Origin: an uncultured Bacteroidia bacterium
GTDB lineage: Bacteria; Bacteroidota; Bacteroidia; Bacteroidales; F082
Direction: 5' to 3'
Assembly: GCA_902802535.1 (NCBI GenBank)
Contig: CADCML010000041.1
Span: 1 to 59,605, forward strand
DNA length: 59,605 bases
How positions within the stretch are numbered: the stretch's first letter is position 1; every line of letters starts with the position of its first letter. A program made the position numbers and the translations under genes. The notes under the pieces were generated by a model that made no database searches, had not been told where the DNA came from, and saw nothing but the letters and a program-made list of their open reading frames with translations. This document shows positions 41,688 through 50,583 of this stretch, piece after piece.

Positions 41688-42872
41688 ATGGAGGAACTGA
41701 ACGAACTTTTCGAGCAATCGCTTTTCATGTTGTCCCTGACGGATACCACTTTTGTCAGATACCTTTATGACAAGATTGACTGGGACAACCGCTTGATAGG
41801 CATAAAAGGAGCGCGCGGTATTGGAAAGACCACGCTTTTGTTGCAGCGTATGAAGAAAGCACTGGATTTGCAAACGGCTCTCTTTGTCACTTGTGACCAT
41901 TTTTATTTTTCCAATCACCGCTTGTTTGATATGGCTACTTCTTTTGCAAAGCAAGGAGGCAAGTATCTTTTCGTCGACGAAATCCATAAGTATAAGGATT
42001 GGTCGAAGGAATTGAAGATGATTTATGACCTGCGCCCTGACTTGAATGTGGTGTTCACTGGCTCGTCTGTACTCGACATCGACAAGGGCGAGCAAGATGA
42101 CTTGAGCCGAAGAGCCATCATGTACGACATGCAAGGCCTGTCGTTCCGCGAATACCTTGATATGTTTCATGGCATTGCCACACCTGTTCTTTCGCTCGAT
42201 GAGGTGCTTGCATTGCGAGGCAATGAGGCGATACATATTGAATATCCGCTTCAGTTGTTCCTTCAATATCTCCAATCGGGATACTATCCGTTCGCGAAAG
42301 AGCGCGACTTTCGCCTTCGTTTGATGCAAATCGTTGAGAAGACCATTGAGAACGACATCCCCTATTATGCTGGATTGAATGTGGCAACAGCACGCAAACT
42401 AAAGCATTTGCTTATGATTGTGTCGCAAAGCGCCCCTTTCAAACCTAACTACCAATCTATTTCACAAATGCTCGACACCACTAGACTCCTTTTGAAAGAT
42501 TATATGTACTATATGGAAAAAGCAGGCCTTATCGGGCAGTTACGCGATGACACTGGCGGCATCAGGGCATTGGGAAAAGTGGAGAAAGTTTACATCGACA
42601 ATCCGTCGCTATGCTACTTGTTAGCCGATGGAAAACCAGAGGTGGGCAACTTACGCGAAACATTCTTCTACAACCAATTACGACAAGTTTCGAATGTCAC
42701 CACTTCCAAGGTTTCCGACTTTGAGATAGATGGACGTACATTCGAGGTGGGTGGAAAAAGTAAAGGACAAAAACAAATCAAACAGGCTGCGGAAGGCTAT
42801 ATTGTGAAAGCCGACATCGAATTCGCCCACGGCAACAACATTCCGTTATGGCATTTTGGTTTTTTATATTGA
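41688..42872 (+). CDS. ATP-binding protein, AAA_14/DUF4143 type
   Basis: This is a 394-aa P-loop ATPase with Walker A GARGIGKTTLLL (41-52), Walker B KYLFVDEIHKY and sensor VVFTGSSVLDI. A C-terminal DUF4143-like winged-helix/nuclease-like part follows (AGLIGQLRDD, FEIDGRTFEVGG...KQIKQA). Such proteins are abundant, variable genes in Bacteroidota; some resemble defence or toxin ATPases, but no role is fixed. It lies between the IS-split remnant and copy 2 of the 124-bp repeat. The ATG at 41688 is used because it follows the promoter and precedes the conserved region. Confidence 0.85.
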   Translation: MEELNELFEQSLFMLSLTDTTFVRYLYDKIDWDNRLIGIKGARGIGKTTLLLQRMKKALDLQTALFVTCDHFYFSNHRLFDMATSFAKQGGKYLFVDEIHKYKDWSKELKMIYDLRPDLNVVFTGSSVLDIDKGEQDDLSRRAIMYDMQGLSFREYLDMFHGIATPVLSLDEVLALRGNEAIHIEYPLQLFLQYLQSGYYPFAKERDFRLRLMQIVEKTIENDIPYYAGLNVATARKLKHLLMIVSQSAPFKPNYQSISQMLDTTRLLLKDYMYYMEKAGLIGQLRDDTGGIRALGKVEKVYIDNPSLCYLLADGKPEVGNLRETFFYNQLRQVSNVTTSKVSDFEIDGRTFEVGGKSKGQKQIKQAAEGYIVKADIEFAHGNNIPLWHFGFLY

Positions 42873-42919
42873 TTTTCTTATGGTTATAAATAGGATTACA
42901 AGTCACATTTAAATCCCAA

Positions 42920-43043
42920 GTTCGGCTGGATTTGCAATTCAGCCGTGACGGAATACAAGGATTTATAATCCGCTACTAAGATGTTCGTTCCGCATTACAA
43001 ATGCTGATATTCAATGCGTTCGGATGGCAACTCCGAACGAACG
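42920..43043. repeat. 124-bp palindromic repeat, copy 2
   Basis: About 95% identical to 40411-40534 and in the same orientation. It ends 11 bp before the stop codon of the TenA-like gene. Confidence 0.85.
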
Positions 43044-43053
43044 GAATGGGGAA

Positions 43054-43467
43054 TTAATGAGAGCCGAAAGGACTTTCATCGTTGCCCGTATAACCGTATT
43101 CCCAGAAAGCGTATTCTAGCCATGCGGCCTCTATAAAGACCTCATCCATCTTCGATAGCACATCGTCGTCCACGGTTGCAGCCCACTTGTCAATGATCTC
43201 CAGCACTCGGTTCATCCCTTCCGTGTATTCCTCATCGCCGTATGCCATAATCCAATCCTTGTAAGGGTTCCCCTCCAAGTTTGCGTTATGCAGGATGTCG
43301 TAACCGACGCAGTTGTACAACCACAGACAAGGAAGCATGGCGGCCAAAGTGACTTCCTTTACCCCAGCATCCAAAGCCTCCTGCGTGTGTGCATTATACT
43401 CCAATGTGACACGTGAAGGCAAGGCCATAGTGTCAATGCCATATTGCTCTATAAGAAGCTGATGCAT
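43054..43467 (-). CDS. TenA/thiaminase II-like protein, N-terminally shortened
   Basis: This 137-aa protein corresponds to the C-terminal two thirds of TenA (usual length about 220). The catalytic Cys47 in AAMLPCLWLYN and Glu118 in WLEYAFWEYGY are kept, as is NPYKDWIMAYGDEE. The first helices, with the pyrimidine-binding Asp, are absent. TenA salvages thiamin pyrimidines. A promoter box lies 26 nt upstream of the ATG at 43467, so the short form could still be expressed. Either a reduced variant or a pseudogene; loss of the N-terminal half of the active site favours inactivity. Confidence 0.72.
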   Translation of the reverse strand: MHQLLIEQYGIDTMALPSRVTLEYNAHTQEALDAGVKEVTLAAMLPCLWLYNCVGYDILHNANLEGNPYKDWIMAYGDEEYTEGMNRVLEIIDKWAATVDDDVLSKMDEVFIEAAWLEYAFWEYGYTGNDESPFGSH

Positions 43468-43492
43468 GGCGTTACGTGTGTTAAAATTGCTG

Positions 43493-43500
43493 CAAAGGTA
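43493..43500 (-). promoter_or_regulatory. -7 box TACCTTTG for the TenA-like gene
   Basis: A minus-strand TAnnTTTG match 25 nt upstream of the start codon at 43467. Confidence 0.55.
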
Positions 43501-43527
43501 GTCTTTTTTGAAAATATGTCGGCGAAA

Positions 43528-44463
43528 TTATTGGAGCATGGAAGTCCCTATCTTGTTCTTAAGCCGCTGTCGGGCCTTGGTGACGGAGGCGGGCGAAATA
43601 CCCAAAAGCAGGGCTTGCTCGGCCACGGTGAACCTCAAATGAGAAAGGATGATCAGGCGGACATCGCCCCGAGTGAGGTTGGGGTGTTTCTCCCTGAGGG
43701 ATTCTGGGGTGAGGGAGAAGCTGTTTCGGAGCACGCGTTCCATTTCGACCCATTCGCTGTCCTGAATGTATCGGGGATTGGCATGAAGTTCCTGAAGTAG
43801 GTGGTTTTGGCTTGCAAGGGCATGCATGAGGAGATAGGAACTCACGTCGCCTACTGGTCCAGTACCTTTGGTGGGCATGAAGGATTCGCGCTCATCACCT
43901 CCGGCACGGATGACCATCAAAAAGGCCCGCACATTCTTGCCGATGATTTCGGATGCTTGTGAGATGCTCAATGGAGCGTGTCCTTCCACACAGGTATGGG
44001 CCAGCCCAAGACCGACCAGAAGCAGCTGGTAATAAAGCATTTCAGCGTCTTTGCCATGAAGGTCGAAGGATTGGGCTATGGCAGCGAGTGACTCCTCTTT
44101 GAAGCCTATATGAGTGTCGATGTACTCCTCGAAAGACGCCGCCGAAGTCCTGCTTCCCATCACCAATTTAAAAAGCTCAGGCTCGTCCATCGCAAACCAC
44201 AAGAGGGCCATTCCAAAGCCTTTGAAGGGCGGATTCAGGGCAAATCCCGCGCCTACACGTTCCTTAAACATATTGCGGGCTTGGGTTCGTACAGCTTCTA
44301 AAACACCTTCCATGGAGCCGTATGCAGAGAAAATAGGGTTGACGCCGCACCCCAATGCCGAGGAGAGGCTTCGGGCGGTGAGGGCAGAGGCACCGCCTTT
44401 TCTCACCACATCCAAGGCGGCTACAAGAATCTTGTCTTTTGTAATGCTTACTGGTCTTGCCAT
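43528..44463 (-). CDS. TetR-type regulator with an added C-terminal HTH
   Basis: This 311-aa protein has an N-terminal TetR DNA-binding domain (ITKDKILVAALDVVRKGGASALTARSLSSALG, 7-39) and a TetR-like ligand domain (about 50-195). A second C-terminal helix-turn-helix follows (LTRGDVRLIILSHLRFTVAEQALLLGISPASVTKARQRLKNK, 262-303), resembling the LuxR/sigma-like HTH of Bacteroidota regulators. Two DNA-binding units in one chain are unusual. It is divergently placed from the outer-membrane barrel gene at 44634, its most likely target (inference). Confidence 0.85.
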   Translation of the reverse strand: MARPVSITKDKILVAALDVVRKGGASALTARSLSSALGCGVNPIFSAYGSMEGVLEAVRTQARNMFKERVGAGFALNPPFKGFGMALLWFAMDEPELFKLVMGSRTSAASFEEYIDTHIGFKEESLAAIAQSFDLHGKDAEMLYYQLLLVGLGLAHTCVEGHAPLSISQASEIIGKNVRAFLMVIRAGGDERESFMPTKGTGPVGDVSSYLLMHALASQNHLLQELHANPRYIQDSEWVEMERVLRNSFSLTPESLREKHPNLTRGDVRLIILSHLRFTVAEQALLLGISPASVTKARQRLKNKIGTSMLQ

Positions 44464-44494
44464 AATAAAACTATTGCTCCGTTATTGTACGCTG

Positions 44495-44502
44495 CAAAAA
44501 TA
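44495..44502 (-). promoter_or_regulatory. -7 box TATTTTTG for the TetR-type gene
   Basis: A minus-strand TAnnTTTG match 31 nt upstream of the start codon at 44463. Confidence 0.6.
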
Positions 44503-44591
44503 GGGAAAAACACCTATATGTCCAGCTCAAATCGCTCTAATGTCCACATCTTTGTCCATATAAAGTTTTCATTTCGGAACGGATATTACAC

Positions 44592-44599
44592 TAATTTTG
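44592..44599 (+). promoter_or_regulatory. -7 box TAATTTTG for the outer-membrane barrel gene
   Basis: A TAnnTTTG match 34 nt upstream of the ATG at 44634, in the divergent intergenic region with the TetR-type gene. Confidence 0.6.
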
Positions 44600-44633
44600 C
44601 AGCCGATTTAATCCGAAATAATACGATGTTGTT

Positions 44634-46982
44634 ATGAAAAAATTGAGATTTTCTTTCCTTATCGCCGCACTGTTGATGTCGGTTTCGGCGCTTGCACAAA
44701 ACCAAAACTTGACGGGCCGTGTCACCGACGAAAACGGTGAGGCGATGCCTTTCGTGAACGTGATGCTGCTCTCACTGCCTGATTCAACCTTCGTACAGGG
44801 AACGGTGACCGACGAACAAGGCACATTTAACTTACAGACCGACAAAAAAGAAGGCCTGCTGAAGGTGTCGTGCGTGGGCTATCAAATCCAATACGCAAAA
44901 GCAACGAACGGTTTGACCCTCCAAATGACGATGGATTCACAAATGCTCGGCGAGGTAGTCGTGAAAAGCCAGTTGCCCCAAACAAGGCTGACAGGTAACT
45001 CGATGATTACCACCATACTAGGCTCGGTGCTTGAGAATTCAGGGACGGCGCAGGAGATGTTGACCAAAGTGCCCGGAATGACAGGCAGCGAGGACGGCCT
45101 TGCGGTGTTGGGCAAAGGCTCACCCATCGTCTATATCAACGGACGACTGATGCGCGACGACACCGAATTGCGGCGTTTGCGCAGTGAGGACATCCGCGAT
45201 GTAGAGGTCATCAACAACCCGGGGGCGCAATATGATGCCACAGTGAGGGCGGTGGTCCGCATCCGCACCAAAAAACAACAAGGCGATGGCCTCAGCCTCG
45301 ATCTGAACCTTAATGACGACCAAGACTTGTGCTACGGCTTCAATACGCCACGTGGAAAGCTTGGCATGAACTATAGGAAAAACGGTGTCGATGTGTTTGG
45401 CTCGGTGTATTACAGCCGCTTGAACTACCACCAATACAGCACCTTGGAGGAAATCGCCAACACCACCAAAGTGTTCCGCCAAACCGGCCCCTACACCATG
45501 ACTTGGAAAAACAACCAATTGGTCTATACCGCCGGCGCCAACTGGCAAATCTCAGACAATCATTCAGTGGGTATCCGCGCCGATTTAACCCATTTTCTCG
45601 GCGGCGAAAACAAGGTCATTTACGATGAGGATGTCTTTGAAAACGGTGTTTTCCTCGACCATCTCTACAGCGAACAGACCAGCAAGGAAACCAAACCGCT
45701 CGGCCTCCTCACCAATGCCTATTACAACGGAACCGTGGGCAAATTGGGCATCGACTTCAACTTTGATTACCTCAACACCGCGACCAACACCGACCGTGAA
45801 AACGTGGAGCAGAGTCTGATACAAGACGACTTTGTCAGGAGCAAGTCGGGAGCAGAGAGCCGTCTTTATGCCTCCAAGTTGGTGCTTTCCTATCCCCTTT
45901 GGAAAGGAGCCATTGAAGCAGGCACAGAGATGACCTTCGCCAAACGTCACAACACCTATTGGATTGACAAGCAGACCATTGCCAATACCGATGCCGACAT
46001 TATGGAAGACAACATCGCGGCCTTTGCTGAATACGCTTGCGACTTCGGGAAATGGGGACAGGCCAGCGTGGGATTGCGTTACGAGCACACGCTTTTGGAC
46101 TATAGAGACGTGACCAACGATGACTTCCTGTATCGCCCGCAGGACGAGTTCTTCCCGACGGCTTCCTATTCCGTCGCCTTGGGCAAGGTGGAGATGGGCC
46201 TCTCGTATGGCATCAAGACCAACCGTCCGAGTTTCTTCGCGATGAACGATGCCGTCACTTACATCAGCCGCTATTCCATGCAGGCGGGTAACTCGCAGCT
46301 GCTCAACGAACGCATTCACGACCTTACGCTGAATGTTGCCTACAAATGGCTCTCGTTCTCAGCCTCTTACGGCAAGTGCAAGCACCCCATCACGCAGTGG
46401 GCCTACCTCACCGATGGCGATGCCGCGCTCATCAAGCATATCAACCTTGACAAGCCCATCAACACCATTGGTGCCTACATTTCGGTAACGCCAAGGGCAG
46501 GCATCTGGTCGCTCAACGCCACCGCAGGTGTGGAAAAACAAGACCTCTGGCTCGACTTGGACGACATTCACGCTTCCGAAGGCATACGCAGGGTTCATTT
46601 TGATAAGCCTGTCTTTACTTTCAACGCCTTCAACACTTTCAGTTTCAAGCACGATTGGAAGGTTGACATCAATTTCATGTTCCGCTCGCGCGGCCATCAG
46701 CTGAATTTCTACAACGATTACGATTACACCAACCTTGGCGTGGTCGTGCAGAAAAGTTTCCTGAGCGACAAGTCGCTGACCGTCCGTGCGGCAGTTTTAG
46801 ACATCTTGCAACGCAGCTGCGTGAACGAGTACAGCGACATGGGCTACTATCAAATCCAGCAGAAGAACCGCTTCTCGACACACAAGTTTCAAGTGTCGGT
46901 GTATTATCGCCTGAATTCGACGCGCAGCAAATACAAAGGCACAGGAGCCGGCAAGGATGCCCAGGAAAGAATGAAGTCGTAA
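44634..46982 (+). CDS. TonB-receptor-like outer-membrane beta-barrel protein (OMP_b-brl_3)
   Basis: This 782-aa outer-membrane protein has a signal peptide (1-21, ending ALAQ). A carboxypeptidase-regulatory-like domain follows (NLTGRVTDENGEAMPFVNVML, 24-100), then a plug-like region (GKGSPIVYINGRLMRDDTELRRLRSEDIRDVEVINNPGAQYD) and a large barrel. This is the OMP_b-brl_3 subfamily, which resembles TonB receptors but usually lacks a SusD partner; none is adjacent here. The cargo is unknown. Probably controlled by the divergent TetR-type regulator. Confidence 0.9.
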   Translation: MKKLRFSFLIAALLMSVSALAQNQNLTGRVTDENGEAMPFVNVMLLSLPDSTFVQGTVTDEQGTFNLQTDKKEGLLKVSCVGYQIQYAKATNGLTLQMTMDSQMLGEVVVKSQLPQTRLTGNSMITTILGSVLENSGTAQEMLTKVPGMTGSEDGLAVLGKGSPIVYINGRLMRDDTELRRLRSEDIRDVEVINNPGAQYDATVRAVVRIRTKKQQGDGLSLDLNLNDDQDLCYGFNTPRGKLGMNYRKNGVDVFGSVYYSRLNYHQYSTLEEIANTTKVFRQTGPYTMTWKNNQLVYTAGANWQISDNHSVGIRADLTHFLGGENKVIYDEDVFENGVFLDHLYSEQTSKETKPLGLLTNAYYNGTVGKLGIDFNFDYLNTATNTDRENVEQSLIQDDFVRSKSGAESRLYASKLVLSYPLWKGAIEAGTEMTFAKRHNTYWIDKQTIANTDADIMEDNIAAFAEYACDFGKWGQASVGLRYEHTLLDYRDVTNDDFLYRPQDEFFPTASYSVALGKVEMGLSYGIKTNRPSFFAMNDAVTYISRYSMQAGNSQLLNERIHDLTLNVAYKWLSFSASYGKCKHPITQWAYLTDGDAALIKHINLDKPINTIGAYISVTPRAGIWSLNATAGVEKQDLWLDLDDIHASEGIRRVHFDKPVFTFNAFNTFSFKHDWKVDINFMFRSRGHQLNFYNDYDYTNLGVVVQKSFLSDKSLTVRAAVLDILQRSCVNEYSDMGYYQIQQKNRFSTHKFQVSVYYRLNSTRSKYKGTGAGKDAQERMKS

Positions 46983-47011
46983 GTGGAAGAGCAAGTTTAG
47001 TTTATATTTTG

Positions 47012-47150
47012 GACAATGACTTGTGACAATGACGATGACTATGCAGGGCTGTTAGCTATTAGCAATTAGCTTTTAGCTTAGGAGCTACCAAGCTAATAGC
47101 TAACCGCTAAAAGCTAAAAGCCAGTCAAAGCAGTCATAGTCAAAATGTCC
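47012..47150. repeat. large imperfect intergenic palindrome
   Basis: Outer arms GGACAATGAC (from 47012) and GTCAAAATGTCC (ending 47150) enclose GACTATG/CATAGTC and inner TAGCTATTAGC/GCTAATAGCTA-type arms. It is low in complexity and contains no gene. It fills most of the 221-bp gap between the barrel and flavodoxin-like genes. Confidence 0.6.
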
Positions 47151-47203
47151 CAAGTCGAAAAAAATGCAGTTTAAATTTGAATAGTCACTTAACAGACAGA
47201 ACA

Positions 47204-48382
47204 ATGAATTTAGTTTTAAACACAATAGGAGCAAGCGTCGATAACGACATGATTCGCGCTCTGATTCCGAATCAAGAGGTGGAAATCATCGACACCTCCA
47301 ACATGAAGATTGCGCATTGCATGGGCTGCAACCAGTGTTGGCTCAAGACACCCGGCATTTGCGCCATCAAGGATGATTACGAGAGCATTCTCAAAAAGCT
47401 GGTACAAGCCGATAACCTATGGCTTGTTTCTGATACGCGTTTTGGCTTTTTGGACTACAAGGGCAAACGGATGATGGACCGCATCATGCCCATGCTGAAC
47501 ATGACCATCGGCTTCCGCGACGGCTGGATGCGGCATGAGTTGCGTTACCATGCGCTGAACATCGGCCTCTTGTACAAAGGCAATGCGGAACAGACGATGA
47601 TGGAGGATTGGTGCAAGCGTACCGCCGCGAACATAGGCGGGCATACACTCGGAGCCATCGCCCTTGAAAAGACTCCCGAAACAGCTCCAAACCTTAGGTT
47701 TTCAACCCTAAACTCGAAACTCTCCCATCTGGTCTTCATCAACGGCAGCCCGCGTGTGGCGAAGTTCAGCAACACGGACAAGATTATCCACTCGTTCGCC
47801 AAGGGACTGGAAGAGACTGGCATTACTTGGGAACTTCATAACCTCTCCAACCGCAAAGAATGGGATGCGGCACGTGAGGCTTACCTATCTCGCGAACGCA
47901 CCCTCATCGCATTCCCGCTCTATGTGGAGTGTGTGCCCGGCCTGATGCTGGAGTTTTTAGAGACACTGCCCACTGAGCGCAAGCATCCTGGTGAACTTTC
48001 TTTCCTCCTTCACGGGGGCATGGACGAAGGCAACGAGTTCCGTTTATGCGAGCGTTTCCTGAAGGGATTGCCCACACAGCTCGGTTGCAGCTATGGCGGC
48101 ACGCTGATTCATGGTGGCAGTTTCCGCATCCGTACCGCTAAAGCCGATGTTACTGAAAAGATGGTTGCACCTTACGTAAACATGGGGCGCCTGTTTGCAC
48201 AGAAAGGCAATTTCCTCACCCCAGAAGCGGCAAAATTCACTGGCCCGGAACAGTATCCCTGGCTGTTGCGCAAAATGGTGAGCCTGCTGTTTTTGAAAAA
48301 AGTCAATGAAGAATTTGACAACTTTTCCAAGGATTGGGGCTGCACCCGTCCTTTGGATGACAAACCGTATAATGAACTATAA
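47204..48382 (+). CDS. duplicated NADPH-dependent FMN reductase/flavodoxin-like protein
   Basis: This 392-aa protein is built from two flavodoxin-fold halves. The first (about 1-160) has the cysteine-bearing motif HCMGCNQCWLKTPGICAIKDD of iron-sulfur-flavoprotein-like reductases. The second (about 170-390) opens LVFINGSPRVAKFSNTDKII, a typical FMN phosphate loop, but lacks that cysteine motif. Redox activity toward quinones or flavins is the family expectation. The start at 47204 begins the first beta-strand. The tandem arrangement is less common than the single-domain form. Confidence 0.75.
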   Translation: MNLVLNTIGASVDNDMIRALIPNQEVEIIDTSNMKIAHCMGCNQCWLKTPGICAIKDDYESILKKLVQADNLWLVSDTRFGFLDYKGKRMMDRIMPMLNMTIGFRDGWMRHELRYHALNIGLLYKGNAEQTMMEDWCKRTAANIGGHTLGAIALEKTPETAPNLRFSTLNSKLSHLVFINGSPRVAKFSNTDKIIHSFAKGLEETGITWELHNLSNRKEWDAAREAYLSRERTLIAFPLYVECVPGLMLEFLETLPTERKHPGELSFLLHGGMDEGNEFRLCERFLKGLPTQLGCSYGGTLIHGGSFRIRTAKADVTEKMVAPYVNMGRLFAQKGNFLTPEAAKFTGPEQYPWLLRKMVSLLFLKKVNEEFDNFSKDWGCTRPLDDKPYNEL

Positions 48383-48427
48383 GTTATATCGACATGGAAA
48401 TATTAAATTGGTTTAAGGGTCTTAAGT

Positions 48428-48949
48428 ATGGCGATAACAAAAGAGAGATTACAACAGACATTCAGCGAGGGAGGTGCCCAAGAGATTTACGAAGAGATAA
48501 AGGCTTCTGGTGATTTCATTGGCTTTGCTCGTCAGTATGCATTCAATCAAGATTATCGTGTGGCAAGGAGTGCTTTGTGGGGACTGACCAAGGCTAACAA
48601 AGAGGAGCTGTCGCAGCTACAAGTGATACTCAACGAACTCATCAACCAAGCCATGCAGACTGATAATTCATCCGTCAGGCGACTGTCCCTTAACATCGTT
48701 GAACGACTGGAGATGTCTGAAGATGACCTGCGTACGGACTTCCTCGATTTCTGTTTCGAACACATGATAGATGTCGGGGAGTATCCTGGCATTCAGTCGG
48801 TCTGTATGAAACTCGCCTTCCGCATGTGTAACTTTTACCCAGAATTGATAGACGAACTAAAACGCACTCTCGAGGCGATGGAGATTGACTATTACAAACC
48901 CGCCGTAAAATGCGTCAGGAACAGAATTCTGAACGGCAAACTAAAGTAA
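48428..48949 (+). CDS. HEAT-repeat-like hypothetical protein
   Basis: This 173-aa all-helical protein shows a pattern of helix pairs (YRVARSALWGLTKAN, SVRRLSLNIVERL, QSVCMKLAFRMCNFYPELIDELKRTL, KPAVKCVRNRIL) typical of HEAT or ARM repeats. No enzyme motif is seen. Such small solenoids often mediate protein binding. It lies 45 bp after the flavodoxin-like gene and may be co-transcribed with it. I do not recognise a named family. Confidence 0.7.
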   Translation: MAITKERLQQTFSEGGAQEIYEEIKASGDFIGFARQYAFNQDYRVARSALWGLTKANKEELSQLQVILNELINQAMQTDNSSVRRLSLNIVERLEMSEDDLRTDFLDFCFEHMIDVGEYPGIQSVCMKLAFRMCNFYPELIDELKRTLEAMEIDYYKPAVKCVRNRILNGKLK

Positions 48950-48964
48950 CGATAATATCAATAT

Positions 48965-48990
48965 CGGATGGAAAATCCGGACGAACGGGG
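48965..48990. repeat. partial third copy of the palindromic repeat
   Basis: This matches the last arm of the 124-bp repeat (CGGATT...CGAACGAACGGGG) at about 23 of 26 bases. It supplies the first codons of the following truncated gene. Confidence 0.65.
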
Positions 48991-49585
48991 GCTTTCTTTC
49001 TGCGTTGGTTGCTGGAATAATTGTGATGTCTTTACTTTGAAAACCTGCGACGGATTCCTGTTTACGGGCGGACAGGATGTCACGCCAGAGCTTTATGGGG
49101 CGAAGGATGACCCTTTAGTTGTTTCCAGTCCGGAACGCGACAAATTGGAAAGGCTTCTGCTTTCGAAAGCCCTGCCGTCCGACAAGGCCATACTCGGAAT
49201 TTGCCGTGGCCTACAGTTCATCAATGTGTTTTTGGGCGGTACGCTTTGGCAAGACCTTCCTTCAGAGCATCCTTCGGAGATTGTCCACCGTCAAGGCAAG
49301 CCTTACGGCGTTCCAACCCATACAGTCATGCTGAACGGAGATTTACAGACGCTGTTGGGCAAAGACATCCTCGAAGTGAACACCCTGCACCACCAAGCCG
49401 CCAAAGACCTCGGTAATGATTTGATTGCAATGGCCGTCGCCCCTGACGGTATCATAGAAGCAGTACAAATGATGGGCAAGCGTTTCGTTTGGGCCGTTCA
49501 ATGGCATCCCGAATATATGTTCAGGACAGACTCGGATAGTTTGGCTTTATTCTCGAGCTTCGTCAAACATTGTAATTGTAAATAA
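48968..49585 (+). CDS. class I glutamine amidotransferase (PuuD/C26-like), 5'-truncated
   Basis: This 205-aa frame belongs to the gamma-glutamyl-GABA hydrolase-like class I GATase group. The triad is seen as Cys79 in GICRGLQ, and His180 and Glu182 in WHPEY; FLFTGGQDVTPELYG is typical of the family. Intact members have about 240 residues and start roughly 40-60 residues earlier with a strand such as PIIGI. Here that part is replaced by residues translated from a palindromic repeat (MENPDERG). The product is therefore probably a non-functional remnant, although the catalytic residues remain. Confidence 0.72.
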   Translation: MENPDERGLSFCVGCWNNCDVFTLKTCDGFLFTGGQDVTPELYGAKDDPLVVSSPERDKLERLLLSKALPSDKAILGICRGLQFINVFLGGTLWQDLPSEHPSEIVHRQGKPYGVPTHTVMLNGDLQTLLGKDILEVNTLHHQAAKDLGNDLIAMAVAPDGIIEAVQMMGKRFVWAVQWHPEYMFRTDSDSLALFSSFVKHCNCK

Positions 49586-49605
49586 AGCGGCAGCCACTCA
49601 AAAAA

Positions 49606-50558
49606 CTATTCCTTCAAAAATCTTTCCATAATACCACCGGCTTTAATGGCATAGATACCAGGGGCCAGGTTGCTCACATCGATTTTGCCCTCGTAACGTT
49701 CCTGCTTCACCATACGACCCGTCATGTCGAAAACGCTGACAGATGTGCCCACCGTGACATCCAAATAAAGGAAGTTCACCACGGGATTGGGCCAGAGTGC
49801 GACACTTGACGATGTCTGCTCGGAAATGCTGGTGGGGTCAGTTACCTGATAATCGATAGTATATACCCGATAATCATTGTCGGAGAGTATTCCGTAACCA
49901 AAAACGGAACTATCACCGTCAAAATAAACCATCGGATTCTCGCCAAAGACAAAGCCTTCCTTAGGGGAGAGAATAACAAGCATGTAGTAATTTACATCAA
50001 CAAGATCGAAATATTCGTCCGGCTCGAGCACATGGTCATCATAGCTAACATATCGATGCCATGAAACATCAGTTATGATATATGGAGCTTCCGGACTCAC
50101 CTCTATGTCGTAATCGGGATGTTCGCCCCAAGCAGGAGCAGTGAAGCCTTCCACATGGATTTCATCGATGATTTCTGGCTCAGGAGGTGTCGGTTGTGGC
50201 ACCATGAACAAGCCCGCAAGCTGTGTTCCTTGGCCAATCTCGCCGAGCAGGGTCGCCGTCCCTGTTTCTGTATTCACTTGGTACAATCCGTGGTCACTCA
50301 TAGTGGCAAACTGAGCCCAGTAAAGCTCGCCTGTGTCAAGGTCGAAGGCCATACTTTGCGTGTACCAAACTTCTTTGCCTGTAGGCCCGACCAGAGTGGT
50401 GGTGGCATTGTTGAGGTCTATCTCATAAAATGGTCCTGCCAATTCGCTCCGTTTGAAGTGTACAAGGCATAGCCATACCATTGCGCGGCAGAGGCATTAG
50501 CCATTCCAAAAACAGCCATAAAAGCAACGGTCATCCATAATAGCAAAGATTTTTTCAT
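49606..50558 (-). pseudogene. T9SS-sorted secreted protein with a frameshift
   Basis: A start at 50558 gives a signal peptide (MKKSLLLWMTVAFMAVFGMANASA) and the mature opening AAQWYGYALYTSNGANWQ. The frame then closes at 50418. A second frame carries on with GPFYEIDLNNATTTLVG through a C-terminal T9SS domain (ALWPNPVVNFLYLDV ... NLAPGIYAIKAGG) to 49606. Adding one G to the minus-strand GGACC at 50434-50436 would join the two as WQGPFYE. The segment AFDLDTGELYW...GLYQVNTETGTATLLG resembles the 53685 protein. Either a real frameshift or a sequencing error. Confidence 0.8.
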
Positions 50559-50583
50559 CGTAATGTTATATTGATTCGAACTG

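Noticed and set aside
41448-42329. A 293-codon minus-strand frame across the direct repeat and the AAA_14 gene
   Set aside because: It is antisense to Walker A/B motifs of the ATPase and has no family features.
48394-48510. Short frame starting ATG at 48394 overlapping the HEAT-like gene start
   Set aside because: It stops after about 39 codons, in a different frame, with no recognisable features; the HEAT-like start at 48428 fits its helical pattern better.
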